NCBI GenBank assembly: GCA_001714685.2
Contig: MDTP02000053.1
Location: forward strand, 1-58,106
Length of the DNA stretch: 58,106 bases
Direction: 5' to 3'
From: Methanosarcina sp. Ant1
GTDB taxonomy: Archaea; Halobacteriota; Methanosarcinia; Methanosarcinales; Methanosarcinaceae
Position numbers and translations under genes: made by a program. Under the pieces are notes generated by a model. The model did not search any database. It was not told the DNA's origin and saw nothing but the letters and a program-made list of their open reading frames with translations. Below, piece by piece: positions 1-7,757 of this stretch (within the stretch, counting starts at the first letter, position 1; each line of letters starts with the position of its first letter).

Positions 1-95
1 CAGCGAGCAGCTTCAGTACAACTATAAACGTTAGATGCAGCAATAAGAAAATTAATGTAATCAAGGTCAGTACATTTTGGCAGATTTATAGACAT
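1..95 (-). CDS. Transposase, N-terminal fragment (window edge)
   Basis: An ATG at 93-95 on the minus strand opens a frame that runs without a stop to base 1 (31 codons). It contains DLDYINFLIAAS and then CTEAA, the kind of N-terminus I associate with DDE transposases of the IS701/IS4-like group in methanosarcinas and cyanobacteria. The catalytic residues lie outside the window. About 70 bp upstream is the terminal repeat AGGACTTACGCACTT, which supports an intact IS end. The family name is from memory of the N-terminal motif and is tentative; that the frame belongs to an IS is more secure. Confidence 0.5.
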   Translation of the reverse strand, partial: MSINLPKCTDLDYINFLIAASNVYSCTEAAR

Positions 96-179
96 ACTTA
101 ACCAAATTTTACATTTTATGTATACATAATTATATTTCATATGATTTTAAATTTACGGAGATTAAAGTGCGTAAGTCCT
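1..179 (-). mobile_element. End of an insertion sequence, cut by the window edge
   Basis: On the minus strand the 15-bp terminal sequence AGGACTTACGCACTT (165-179) is followed by an AT-rich leader and then a transposase-like start at 95. The same 15 bp begin the small element at 9948-10064, so this looks like the outer end of the full-size parent element. The rest lies beyond base 1, so family and completeness cannot be judged. Confidence 0.6.
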
Positions 180-303
180 ACACTTTATTCCTACAAAAAG
201 GAAGGAATTATTCTCATGATGAGCTTATCCCGAAACACATAATTTGATTTTTTTGAATCTTGTATTTTGAATAACAATAATCCTCACAGTAAAAATCAGC
301 ACT

Positions 304-428
304 AGGAATAGCTAGAAAATAACTTCGAGTTTTCACTTTGGGAATAGCTCTATAATTCCATTTCCCTAAATAATCATCAAAGACAATATCGGTAACCAAA
401 TACATGAAATTATATTTTTGTCATTCCT
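304..428 (-). repeat. 125-bp MITE family 1, copy A
   Basis: It starts AGGAATAGCTAGAAAATAAC and ends TTTTTGTCATTCCT; the two ends are imperfect inverted repeats of about 30 bp. Three more copies of the same length occur at 14575-14699, 32648-32772 and 44852-44975. It has no coding capacity of its own; the peptide seen in one frame (VTDIVFDDYLGKWNYRAI) is only the translated element. Confidence 0.85.
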
Positions 429-493
429 TAACAAACTGGCAGATAAATTTATCATCAAGTACCAAAATTTCGCCACTCATTTTTAATGTAAAG

Positions 494-617
494 TTGAACC
501 GCGGAAAGCGCGGAAAAAAATTGTAATTTTGCAACTTAGTCTTTAAATTGGTCCTTTTGAGCGCAGCGAAAAGGATAGCGTACTCCCGAGGCGCAATTCG
601 GGCGAGGCGCAATTCGG
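494..617 (-). repeat. GC-rich palindromic repeat family, copy 1
   Basis: The segment carries a GCGGAAAGCGCGG start, a TTGAGCGCAGCGAAAAGG block and two copies of the unit CGAGGCGCAATTCGG. Related copies lie at 16634-16830, 35071-35236 and 57313-57413. The CCGA...TCGG arms can form a short hairpin. It sits about 160 bp beyond the mtrH stop codon. Confidence 0.7.
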
Positions 618-779
618 CATTACAATCAAAAAGTTCTCTTCCTGGGAACTCAAATAAGGATAAAAAAGTATAAAAAAGTCAGATAGAAACACCAGAAAAA
701 TCAAAATGAAAAAGATAAAAGCAAAGGAGAACTTCCTCTGCTTCTATATATTAAAATTCTTTTTGTTTATTCTCTTCGT

Positions 780-1730
780 TTACGTCAGCTTAGTTAACGG
801 GTGGTTTATCAGGTCTGCGATCTCGATACCAAGATCTTTTGCGGTTTCACCAAGCATGATGTCGACCATTGCTACTGCAGGGAAGACTTCGTTGACGTTC
901 TCGATAGGCCCATAAAGAAGGTAATCGGAGCCTGCAATCTGTGCTACCAGGTTGGTACCAATGTCCGTAGGCATGTAGACAGCTTGTGGATTAGGCTGAG
1001 TTTTCTTGAATTTCCGGAACCAGCTCCAGGAAGAAGCCATGTTGTGGTATCCTCCGCCGACTGGCAGCCCGAATTTTGCTTTGAGTGTGGGTACCGACCG
1101 GATAGTAGGGCCAGAACCTGCGCCAAGAGGCATCGCAGCGACGTCGATTAAGGGTACCTTGATTCCACATTCCTTTGCGATCTGAAGCATTCCTTTTGTT
1201 TGTCCAGAACCACCGACTTCAAGAATGTCTAACTTTCCTTTTACGGTGGGGTCGGTTGCATTAAAGGCGAGCACAATGGCTGCTTCCACTTCACTTTCTT
1301 TAAGGACATCGATTTCTTCCTGTTCGATACTTGCGTTGATCGAGTTGTGTACAGCTCTGTGTGCAACTCCGATCTCGGAACAGTATTTGGCAGCAGCAGC
1401 CCTTACACTTCCGGCAGAGGAATCAATCAAGAAAGGAGTGTGGTCATCAATGTCAGTGAACCACTTTATGTAATTTATAATCGCTTCGGGGGTTTCACCT
1501 ACGATCTGGTTTGCATAGGGGATACCAGTGGCATCGCTCAATGTTACCTGTGTATTCCAGAGAGTTTCCGCAGTTGCTCTGTCGAAAATCCCCTTGTCCT
1601 CGTCTGACACGATCTTGTGTCTTCCGTAGAACATTGTGCTTACCAATACAGTAGGATATTCGCCTGGCTGACCGCCGAATTTGACTCCACCAAGATCAAA
1701 AACTTCCTGTTTCTTATCAAATTTGAACAT
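780..1730 (-). CDS. mtrH: Tetrahydromethanopterin S-methyltransferase subunit H
   Basis: MtrH is the soluble subunit that takes the methyl group from methyl-tetrahydro(sarcina)methanopterin and places it on the cobalt of the corrinoid bound to MtrA. The 316-residue product starts MFKFDKKQEVFDLGGVKFGG and is full length for the family (TIM-barrel methyltransferase). The start at 1730 has GAGGG a few bases upstream. It is the last gene of an operon in the canonical order E-D-C-B-A-F-G-H and ends in TAA. There are no membrane segments, in line with its peripheral position on the complex. Confidence 0.97.
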   Translation of the reverse strand: MFKFDKKQEVFDLGGVKFGGQPGEYPTVLVSTMFYGRHKIVSDEDKGIFDRATAETLWNTQVTLSDATGIPYANQIVGETPEAIINYIKWFTDIDDHTPFLIDSSAGSVRAAAAKYCSEIGVAHRAVHNSINASIEQEEIDVLKESEVEAAIVLAFNATDPTVKGKLDILEVGGSGQTKGMLQIAKECGIKVPLIDVAAMPLGAGSGPTIRSVPTLKAKFGLPVGGGYHNMASSWSWFRKFKKTQPNPQAVYMPTDIGTNLVAQIAGSDYLLYGPIENVNEVFPAVAMVDIMLGETAKDLGIEIADLINHPLTKLT

Positions 1731-1746
1731 TTTAATCCCTCAATTG

Positions 1747-1977
1747 TTACTTCATTACTGTGAACATTGATGTTATCGAGACATAGACCAGGAAGAGCAG
1801 CAGGCCAATCACGCCGCCGTACAGAATTCCGATGTCCCTTCCTACTTTCTTTCCGATTCTCTGTGCAATTTCACTGCCAACGAACTCAACCTTTTCTTCA
1901 ATCTTATCGAGCCGCTTCATGGCCGCATTAAAATCGTTTTGATCTACAATAACTACGGGTGCTTTTCCGTCACTCAT
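1747..1977 (-). CDS. mtrG: Tetrahydromethanopterin S-methyltransferase subunit G
   Basis: A small subunit of the Mtr complex: an N-terminal soluble part with [13 protein letters not shown], likely a helix, and one C-terminal membrane segment ([20 protein letters not shown]). I place the start at ATG 1977 ([11 protein letters not shown], 76 residues) because GAGGTGA lies 5 bases upstream; a GTG three codons earlier (1986) would overlap the mtrF stop and leave no ribosome site. The gene sits between mtrF and mtrH, 16 bp from mtrH. The exact role of MtrG in the complex is not established. Confidence 0.95.
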   Translation of the reverse strand: MSDGKAPVVIVDQNDFNAAMKRLDKIEEKVEFVGSEIAQRIGKKVGRDIGILYGGVIGLLLFLVYVSITSMFTVMK

Positions 1978-1982
1978 AACAC

Positions 1983-2213
1983 TCACCTCGTTATACTCCA
2001 GACCAACAACGGGATTGCGATGACTACCAAAAATACAAATATGAATCCCGCTCCGAAACCTAAGATCCCGGTAGCCATTACACCAGAATCAAGCTTCTGG
2101 TTTCTTGCGATTAACTGCGCCCTGTACCGGATACTTTCGACACTTGAATCGATTGCCCCCATCTGCGGGGTAGTCACCGTCGGGACTCCCTTTCCGTATT
2201 CAGCTTCCGCCAT
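1983..2213 (-). CDS. mtrF: Tetrahydromethanopterin S-methyltransferase subunit F
   Basis: A 76-residue product beginning [20 protein letters not shown] with a single C-terminal membrane anchor ([20 protein letters not shown]). MtrF resembles the N-terminal region of MtrA in other methanogens and is a structural subunit of the Na+-translocating methyltransferase. The gene follows mtrA by 4 bases with GGGAGGTAAAAG as ribosome site overlapping the mtrA stop. Its TGA stop is part of the mtrG ribosome site, so the two are probably translationally coupled. Confidence 0.95.
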   Translation of the reverse strand: MAEAEYGKGVPTVTTPQMGAIDSSVESIRYRAQLIARNQKLDSGVMATGILGFGAGFIFVFLVVIAIPLLVWSITR

Positions 2214-2217
2214 TCTT

Positions 2218-2937
2218 TTACCTCCCTAACAATAGCATTCCAAGAATAGCAATGGTGAAGGTTAATCCTATCATGAACCCTTCAATCTTCCCTGCGCCTA
2301 CTCCTGCGTGATACTTATTGAGGTTTCCCATGTCGATGAGACTGCTTTCGATCCCTTTCATCCTGCTGCGGACCAATGCAATTTCGGCACCAAGCGGTTT
2401 GATTCCAGATACCTCTTCTTCTTCTTCTCCCGCAGCGATCTGTAAGATCAAGGGGTCTGCATCGAAGGCTCCCGGGTCTTTTGAAACGAGTTCTCTTATC
2501 TTGGAAGTAATTGCACCCATATCTTCAGTTTCAAGCAGGTTAATAACCTGGACTTGCTGCTGGAAACGGGCAACTGCATCTGCATTCAGGTTTTCAACAT
2601 AAGGGATTGCACCCTGGGCTCCTACTATCCTGTTCTCTTTTACGCCGTTTGCATGCAGAGCGATTATTGACTGTCCAAGCACGTGCCCTTTAACCTCAGA
2701 ACCTGTCACAAGGAGGAATCTGATATTGGGGTTTGAGATAATATGAGCAACGACCTTTTCAATACCGAGGTTTTCGGTTTTACATGATCCTGTAATTGAT
2801 GCGCCTGCATCAAGAACAGGCTTTCCCGGAAGGTGTGATCCGCAGGTAATTACACATACTGGATTCTTAGAATCGCCAGCATCGTATTCACCTTTCAGGA
2901 TAGGCCACCCTGGGGCAGCATCTCTCTTGTTTGCCAT
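2218..2937 (-). CDS. mtrA: Tetrahydromethanopterin S-methyltransferase subunit A (corrinoid subunit)
   Basis: MtrA carries the 5-hydroxybenzimidazolyl-cobamide prosthetic group that shuttles the methyl group to coenzyme M. The 239-residue product has the cytoplasmic corrinoid domain at residues 1-215 and one C-terminal helix ([20 protein letters not shown]). His85 in the motif [10 protein letters not shown] matches the histidine known to ligate cobalt in the M. marburgensis protein. An acidic stretch (EEEEE, about residue 173) is a local feature. It lies just downstream of mtrB, with GGGAGGAG before the ATG. Confidence 0.97.
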   Translation of the reverse strand: MANKRDAAPGWPILKGEYDAGDSKNPVCVITCGSHLPGKPVLDAGASITGSCKTENLGIEKVVAHIISNPNIRFLLVTGSEVKGHVLGQSIIALHANGVKENRIVGAQGAIPYVENLNADAVARFQQQVQVINLLETEDMGAITSKIRELVSKDPGAFDADPLILQIAAGEEEEEVSGIKPLGAEIALVRSRMKGIESSLIDMGNLNKYHAGVGAGKIEGFMIGLTFTIAILGMLLLGR

Positions 2938-2938
2938 T

Positions 2939-3262
2939 TTAAACTCCTCCCATCACACTTTGTAGGTATAGGTAGAGTAGAACCATCCCGAAGAAGAAAA
3001 AGCCCACTACTATCCCATACCAGGCATTGGTGTAGAATCCGGCTATGTAGGATGTGTGTTCACGACCGGGCCATGTATTAAGTAGTGGCCTGCTCGGGGA
3101 AAGGGAGTTTATGAGGTCTTCCGCAATTAGATCAAGCTTGTCCAGTTTTTCATAGACAGGTGCCAGGCTATATAGGAGGACGTCCTCTCGCTCCTGTGCG
3201 ACCAAACCGAGATCCGTATCCATTATCAGATGTATCTCTGGAGCTATGCGAACGGTACTCAT
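2939..3262 (-). CDS. mtrB: Tetrahydromethanopterin S-methyltransferase subunit B
   Basis: A 107-residue subunit: soluble N-terminal part with predicted helices (EREDVLLYSLAPVYEKLDKL) and one C-terminal membrane segment (GIVVGFFFFGMVLLYLYLQS). The start ATG overlaps the mtrC stop by four bases (ATGA), a classic coupling arrangement. Length and order match other Methanosarcina mtr operons. Its function in the complex is structural as far as known. Confidence 0.95.
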   Translation of the reverse strand: MSTVRIAPEIHLIMDTDLGLVAQEREDVLLYSLAPVYEKLDKLDLIAEDLINSLSPSRPLLNTWPGREHTSYIAGFYTNAWYGIVVGFFFFGMVLLYLYLQSVMGGV

Positions 3263-4047
3263 TGCATTTCCTCCTCAGTCGGCAGCATACCTACATCGAT
3301 AACCTTGTATGCATCTCTCTTGACAAAGCCGTAGTACTTGCCCCAGAAAATGTACCAGATAAAGAGTCCGATAAGCATTGTTACAGCGATTGCTCCCATA
3401 CCTGCTACGGATGCAAAGCCTGAGAGAACCACTGCAATTCCTGCTTTTTCCGCAGAGAGTGCAAGGAGTCTGTCCTGAGTTTCGTCAGGCCCCAGGTTTG
3501 AATTGTGCGGGTGCAACATTGCCATACCGCCGGCGATGTAAATCATCATTATGAAGCCTGTTGTAACCACTTCTGTGACAACTACTCCAAAATCAAGGGA
3601 ACCTGCAATTACAATACTAAGTCCGAGAATTAGGAGAGCTCCTGCCCCTGCAATCTCAGTTGTTGCACTTACCATAATTGGGATAGTCATGCCGACTACC
3701 TTTTTAGAAATAATTCCTATTATAGCTCCGATAACGCATGAGGTAATGAATGCTACAAGAGGACCTGCTGGACCTAGACCGAGGGAAAGTCCAAAGAGGA
3801 CGGCAATAATTCCCATACCAAGGGCAAGCATACCTATTGACGGAACACCCGTACCAAGCCCGTAACTAGCAACACGTCGGACTACATCAGCACCCCAGAC
3901 ACTGGCGCAGACTGCCCCGAGAGCCCCGAAGAATACAAATATAGGGTTCATTGGGGCAAGGAAATAAGCGAGATATACTCCTACGAGGCCGCCAACTACG
4001 CCAAATGCTAACAATGTGTTCGGAGGGATCATCTTTTTTTCTGTCAT
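3259..4047 (-). CDS. mtrC: Tetrahydromethanopterin S-methyltransferase subunit C
   Basis: An integral membrane subunit of 262 residues with about seven or eight hydrophobic helices from residue 10 to 240, and a short charged C-terminus. MtrC, MtrD and MtrE form the membrane part of the Na+ pump. The ATG directly abuts the mtrD stop (TAA then ATG), with AGGAGG ten bases upstream inside mtrD. Nothing suggests truncation. Confidence 0.96.
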   Translation of the reverse strand: MTEKKMIPPNTLLAFGVVGGLVGVYLAYFLAPMNPIFVFFGALGAVCASVWGADVVRRVASYGLGTGVPSIGMLALGMGIIAVLFGLSLGLGPAGPLVAFITSCVIGAIIGIISKKVVGMTIPIMVSATTEIAGAGALLILGLSIVIAGSLDFGVVVTEVVTTGFIMMIYIAGGMAMLHPHNSNLGPDETQDRLLALSAEKAGIAVVLSGFASVAGMGAIAVTMLIGLFIWYIFWGKYYGFVKRDAYKVIDVGMLPTEEEMQ

Positions 4048-4788
4048 TTAGAGACCTCCTACAGCTGCAAGACTTCCAACAGCTACTACTGCCAAAATAC
4101 CTAGAGGAATTGACGCAAGAAAGGAAGCAATAGCCGCCTTTGGCCATTTCTTGAATTTCGGGTCATGGAACCCTTCAATAGTACCAACAATGTTGTAAGA
4201 AGGGATAACCGAGTTTATAAAGAAGAAACCTATCGTGAAAGTAGATACAACGGCTACGAGGTTCAGATTAGTTACCGGAAGAGTTGACACTTTCATGAGA
4301 GCATAGTATGCAAGACCTGCTCCAAGACCTCCGAGAAGACCTCCTATAGTCGCGCTTACGTAAGCAACAGTTGGAATACCATGTCCTTCAGTACCCTGGG
4401 AGACATAAAGATCCTGTCTGTACTTGGTGATGGGATCGTACTTTACTTTTGCCGAAACCGGCATAACGCCCACACCATAGGCGTAAATCCAGGTAGCTAC
4501 TATCATGGTTGCTGCCAGCATGACCGCTGCGCCTACTGCTGCAGCACCGATAACGACCCAAAGATCCTGGTTTACAGCCATTACAGCCCCAGCGGCTATG
4601 ATCCCTGCAATTCCGGCTCCGGCTGCAAGCATCACAGTACCGGTACCGATACCTGTCGCCTGGGCCATTGCTGCGGGAGCGCCGCCCACAGGTATAAAGT
4701 GGACACTAATGGAAATTAAAGTACCGCCGATTACAATCGCGAGAATCCAGATAAGGTTAGACGCAATAAGTCCTACGATATCTATCAT
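4048..4788 (-). CDS. mtrD: Tetrahydromethanopterin S-methyltransferase subunit D
   Basis: A 246-residue membrane protein with about six helices, rich in Gly and Ala (for example MLAAGAGIAGIIAAGAVMAV). It is one of the three large membrane subunits thought to couple methyl transfer to sodium export. The start overlaps the mtrE stop as ATGA, and the stop abuts mtrC. Confidence 0.96.
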   Translation of the reverse strand: MIDIVGLIASNLIWILAIVIGGTLISISVHFIPVGGAPAAMAQATGIGTGTVMLAAGAGIAGIIAAGAVMAVNQDLWVVIGAAAVGAAVMLAATMIVATWIYAYGVGVMPVSAKVKYDPITKYRQDLYVSQGTEGHGIPTVAYVSATIGGLLGGLGAGLAYYALMKVSTLPVTNLNLVAVVSTFTIGFFFINSVIPSYNIVGTIEGFHDPKFKKWPKAAIASFLASIPLGILAVVAVGSLAAVGGL

Positions 4789-5699
4789 GCGGACACCTCT
4801 TCGCCCTTGTCTTCCTTGTACGGCCCGTATTTTTCACGGGTTTCCTTTTCGATATGCCAGTTCCAGATACCGAGCACAATAACAATAACTAATCCTAAAA
4901 TGTTAGAGAGCCAGCCCTCTAGATTCCCTTCTGCGGGATCGAAAACAACTAGAATCCAGGTGCCCAGGAACACAACCATTCCAAAAGAAACTCCTGTCAT
5001 CGGTCCACCGAACTTTGAGCAGAACCAGAGGTTATCAATACCGTTTCTGAGACCTGATTCGCCTTTACGGACAATGTTTCCTGATTGTGATGCATTTAGA
5101 CCAGCGCCGAATTCAGTCGCTTGGAACTGACGCTCTGCACCTAAGTGGACGTCACCTGTGGCAGATCCTACTGAGCCTACTACAACTCCCCACAAGAAAC
5201 ACAACAAGACAAATGGGAAAGGATGCATCAGTGAATAGACCATTAGGTACGAGACTATCATGACAGAGAACGTTGTTAAAAATGCAAAGGCCATGATCAC
5301 AGGTGTGTGAGATCTTATCAAGTCTAGATATATAGGCTGTTTAAACCGGGCCTGGCTGGCTTCTCTGCCCATAATTGCTGTCACGGAATAGCTTCCATGC
5401 ACCATAGCTGCAATAAGGGATCCAATAACCAGTGCAAAGAGCGGGGAAAAACCAAAGTGTTTGATTAAGACAAGAGCTCCAGTAGCACCGATTGTACACA
5501 TCAACGCGTTGGAGACCGGTTCACCAGCAATAGCTTTATTATAAATTCGATGTACGTAACCCATCTGGGGAGCCAACTGCACTTGTGAGTTGGCATTGCT
5601 CTGCGACCCTACGTCGGATTCCAGGTCCTCTGAGGCACCTGCAATGGTCGCCGCGGCTCCAATAAGTGCGAGCACTCCCATGCTTATGAGTGGTTCCAT
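4785..5699 (-). CDS. mtrE: Tetrahydromethanopterin S-methyltransferase subunit E
   Basis: The first gene of the mtr operon. The 304-residue product has about six membrane helices. MtrE has been proposed to take part in sodium translocation with a conserved acidic residue in a membrane helix; I cannot assign that residue with certainty here. The ATG at 5699 is preceded by a perfect AGGAGG (5707-5712). More than 1 kb of AT-rich sequence lies upstream, so the operon promoter is somewhere there. Confidence 0.96.
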   Translation of the reverse strand: MEPLISMGVLALIGAAATIAGASEDLESDVGSQSNANSQVQLAPQMGYVHRIYNKAIAGEPVSNALMCTIGATGALVLIKHFGFSPLFALVIGSLIAAMVHGSYSVTAIMGREASQARFKQPIYLDLIRSHTPVIMAFAFLTTFSVMIVSYLMVYSLMHPFPFVLLCFLWGVVVGSVGSATGDVHLGAERQFQATEFGAGLNASQSGNIVRKGESGLRNGIDNLWFCSKFGGPMTGVSFGMVVFLGTWILVVFDPAEGNLEGWLSNILGLVIVIVLGIWNWHIEKETREKYGPYKEDKGEEVSA

Positions 5700-5706
5700 T
5701 CATTTT

Positions 5707-5712
5707 CCTCCT
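5707..5712 (-). promoter_or_regulatory. Strong ribosome binding site of mtrE
   Basis: On the minus strand AGGAGG lies 7 bases before the mtrE ATG and is fully complementary to the archaeal 16S rRNA 3' end. It fixes the mtrE start at 5699. Confidence 0.85.
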
Positions 5713-5935
5713 ATGTTATTACATGTAATAAGCCGGATTGAAAAAACGCTGTACATTTTTTGAAGTCGTTTGTCATATTACACAACGAAAAATAACGAAT
5801 GACAAACATTGAATTTTTGATTAGAGAGGATCATTCATAAACCTTTCGAAATTTTGATACATTTAAACTATTACTATCTGCTTGTTTAATATACAATCAA
5901 TTTTATAAAGTGAATTTGTGGATATAAAGAAACAA

Positions 5936-5958
5936 ATTTATATAAATATATAAAAAAA
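5936..5958 (-). promoter_or_regulatory. Possible TATA region for the mtr operon
   Basis: The minus strand reads TTTATATATTTATATAAATT here, an excellent match to an archaeal TATA box. It would give a leader of roughly 210 bases before mtrE. The whole 5.75-6.1 kb stretch is so AT-rich that other TATA-like sites exist, so the choice is tentative. Confidence 0.35.
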
Positions 5959-6225
5959 TAAATTCAACTCCTTTTAATATAATATAAAGATTCCGATTGT
6001 CGTTAGTGAATAATTTTATTATTACTTTTAAAAAATATATTGTACTTTTATTTTGATAGGGGTTTTAGATTTTGTTCATTATATTATTTATTTTTATAAC
6101 TTGTACTTGGTGCTGATTTCACTATATTCCTGGCGGAATTGAATAAAACGCGACTTTCGTATCCAAAAAATAAAAGAATTACATACTGTTTAACTTTTGA
6201 CAAAATTATATTTTCATCTCACTCT

Positions 6226-6267
6226 ATATCCCTTCAGTAATCACTCATATCCCTTCAGTAATTATCC
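6226..6267. repeat. Two tandem copies of a 21-bp unit
   Basis: ATATCCCTTCAGTAATCACTC at 6226 is followed by a close copy at 6247 (differences at the end of the unit). It lies in the long spacer upstream of mtrE. No function is evident. Confidence 0.6.
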
Positions 6268-6469
6268 ATACTCTTGTGATAAATCGGACGGGCAATACAT
6301 ATTTGCATATATAAATATATTGTTCAATTTTGTCGTTTACATGGTGAAAAGTATTCAAGTTCGGCTTTAAAGTAACTTTCATCAAGTTCTATTTGATAGC
6401 AACTTTCAATATATTTCTCTTCAGTTTTTAAGGGTTTTATTATTTTTTAACGTTTTTTATAGGACGAAG

Positions 6470-6760
6470 CATAAAACCCCGAAGTCTTTAGCTTCGTGGG
6501 ATATAAGCGTCAACTTCCTCACGTTCTACTGTTATTGATTCCGTAATCTTATTAATACTTTCAAACCTATTATATATTACTTAAAATGCTGTCACCACAA
6601 TGCGAAAGCAAGTTGGTTAACAGGGCATAGCTAGGAACATTAAAAGGTTAACATAATTTTCCACCTGCGGAACGCAGGGTTGAGCGCGTGTAACTTGTCC
6701 TCGATAGAGGGAGGGATGACCCGCGAAGCCGGTTAGTCTTTAGCTAAGCGGTAGTTCACA
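6470..6760 (+). mobile_element. IS200/IS605-derived element without transposase genes
   Basis: The left side has a subterminal hairpin CCCCGAAG-TCTTTAG-CTTCGTGGG (6477-6500). The right side has a hairpin at 6729-6751 with the identical loop TCTTTAG, followed by GTAGTTCAC, which is how right ends of archaeal IS200/IS605 elements close. No tnpA or tnpB frame lies between. Such palindrome-bounded derivatives are known as PATEs. The exact termini are inferred from hairpin position, not from an empty site. Confidence 0.5.
6660..6759 (+). ncRNA. Omega-RNA-like structured segment (orphan)
   Basis: Three hairpins follow each other: CCTGCG-GAA-CGCAGG (6664-6678, perfect), TCCTC-GATA-GAGGG (6698-6711), and CCGGTTAG-TCTTTAG-CTAAGCGG (6729-6751, one mismatch), then TAGTTCAC. 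This layout at the right end of IS605-type elements matches the scaffold of the RNA that guides TnpB. Bases after 6759 would be the guide. No TnpB gene is in the window, and transcription is not shown. Confidence 0.4.
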
Positions 6761-6815
6761 TTTGATTTCTAGGGGATTACAATAGAATTTTATACTTGGT
6801 CCCCTTGCTTAGTGC

Positions 6816-7619
6816 GTGATTTTCGGAGCTTCATCCTTTGCCGGTCCCCTTGCAGATTTAAAAGAGCATGTTGGGCTCATAGAGCTATATATTCCCAAGC
6901 TGGGTATTTACAACGGTTCGGCGCTTGAAACGGAAAAGCTTGAAGAGATACTTGACAAAATATCTATCTATGATTTTGCGTGTACCGTTCATGCTCCTTA
7001 CTCTGCAGCAGACCCCAAGTATCCTTCAGCCCTCCAAGTAGATACTGCACGGATGGGTGAGCGAGAGTTTGCCCTTATGGAAGAATCCATTACTCTTGCA
7101 AACAGGATCGGAGCTCAAATAGTTGTATTGCACCCAGGCAGAGTCGGGTCTGACAGGGAAAAAGCTTATTCCTCGATGGTCAAAAACCTCAGCGCCCTCG
7201 CTTCTATGGCCGAAGATTATGGGGTTATGTTGGGTCTGGAGAATAAGGAGGGCACCGACCCTTCCAACTTTTGCAGTGAAGCGGAAGAGCTTTTTCGCAC
7301 CATCGAAACTGTAAATTCCGGGCATCTGAAGGCTACTTTTGATATAGGACATGCAAATCTCACCTGTGGGGGCAATTCTGAAAAACTCCGGACCTTTGTC
7401 CGAACCCTGCAGAAGCATATTATTCATCTTCATCTGCATGACAATAATGGGCAATGGACAGAAAAATACGATGGGGACGAGCATATGGCCCCAGGTAAGG
7501 GCTGTACTGATTTCTCTGCCCTGAAACTGCTTTCAGGATACAGAGGCGTCTATAACCTGGAAGTCTTTTCAGTTGAAGATATCCACTTCGGCAAAAAAAC
7601 CCTTGAAAAATCTCTTTAG
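6816..7619 (+). CDS. Sugar phosphate isomerase/epimerase-like TIM-barrel protein
   Basis: A 267-residue protein of the xylose isomerase-like/AP endonuclease 2 TIM-barrel superfamily. Recognisable strands end in metal-type residues: YDFACTVHAPYS, VVLHPGR, GLENKEG, TFDIGHAN, HLHLHDN and YNLEVFS. The conserved E, D, H and E side chains suggest a divalent-metal site; the substrate is unknown. The start is GTG at 6816 with no ribosome site, but a TATA-like TTTTATAC lies about 25 bases upstream, so a leaderless message is plausible. It ends in TAG, unusual in this window, with TGA two codons later. Related archaeal proteins are annotated only generally. Confidence 0.8.
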   Translation: MIFGASSFAGPLADLKEHVGLIELYIPKLGIYNGSALETEKLEEILDKISIYDFACTVHAPYSAADPKYPSALQVDTARMGEREFALMEESITLANRIGAQIVVLHPGRVGSDREKAYSSMVKNLSALASMAEDYGVMLGLENKEGTDPSNFCSEAEELFRTIETVNSGHLKATFDIGHANLTCGGNSEKLRTFVRTLQKHIIHLHLHDNNGQWTEKYDGDEHMAPGKGCTDFSALKLLSGYRGVYNLEVFSVEDIHFGKKTLEKSL

Positions 7620-7655
7620 ATCTGACAAGTTAAAATCCGTTAAAAAAAGTAATAG

Positions 7656-7692
7656 CCGGGGTTCGATTAAGAGCCTCAGCCTTTTTTTTTGG
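7656..7692 (+). terminator. Probable transcription terminator with T-run
   Basis: After the isomerase-like gene, a GC-rich stretch with weak pairing (GGGGTTCGATTAAGAGCCTC) is followed by an uninterrupted run of nine Ts at about 7681. T-runs of this length end transcription in archaea. It lies between convergent genes. Confidence 0.5.
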
Positions 7693-7757
7693 GAGTCCAC
7701 TTTTTAGTAGATTTTCCCCCCTTTAGCAGACTCCGTATTTAGTAGAACTCCTTCTGT

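Noticed and set aside
421-612. ORF with RLARIAPREYA, similar to frames at 16723-16962 and 35064-35291
   Set aside because: These are translations of the GC-rich repeat in different places, in spacers without gene signals.
7611-7628. TAG stop of the isomerase-like gene as a pyrrolysine codon
   Set aside because: Only one codon separates TAG from the next TGA, so read-through would add just two residues and the protein is full length already.
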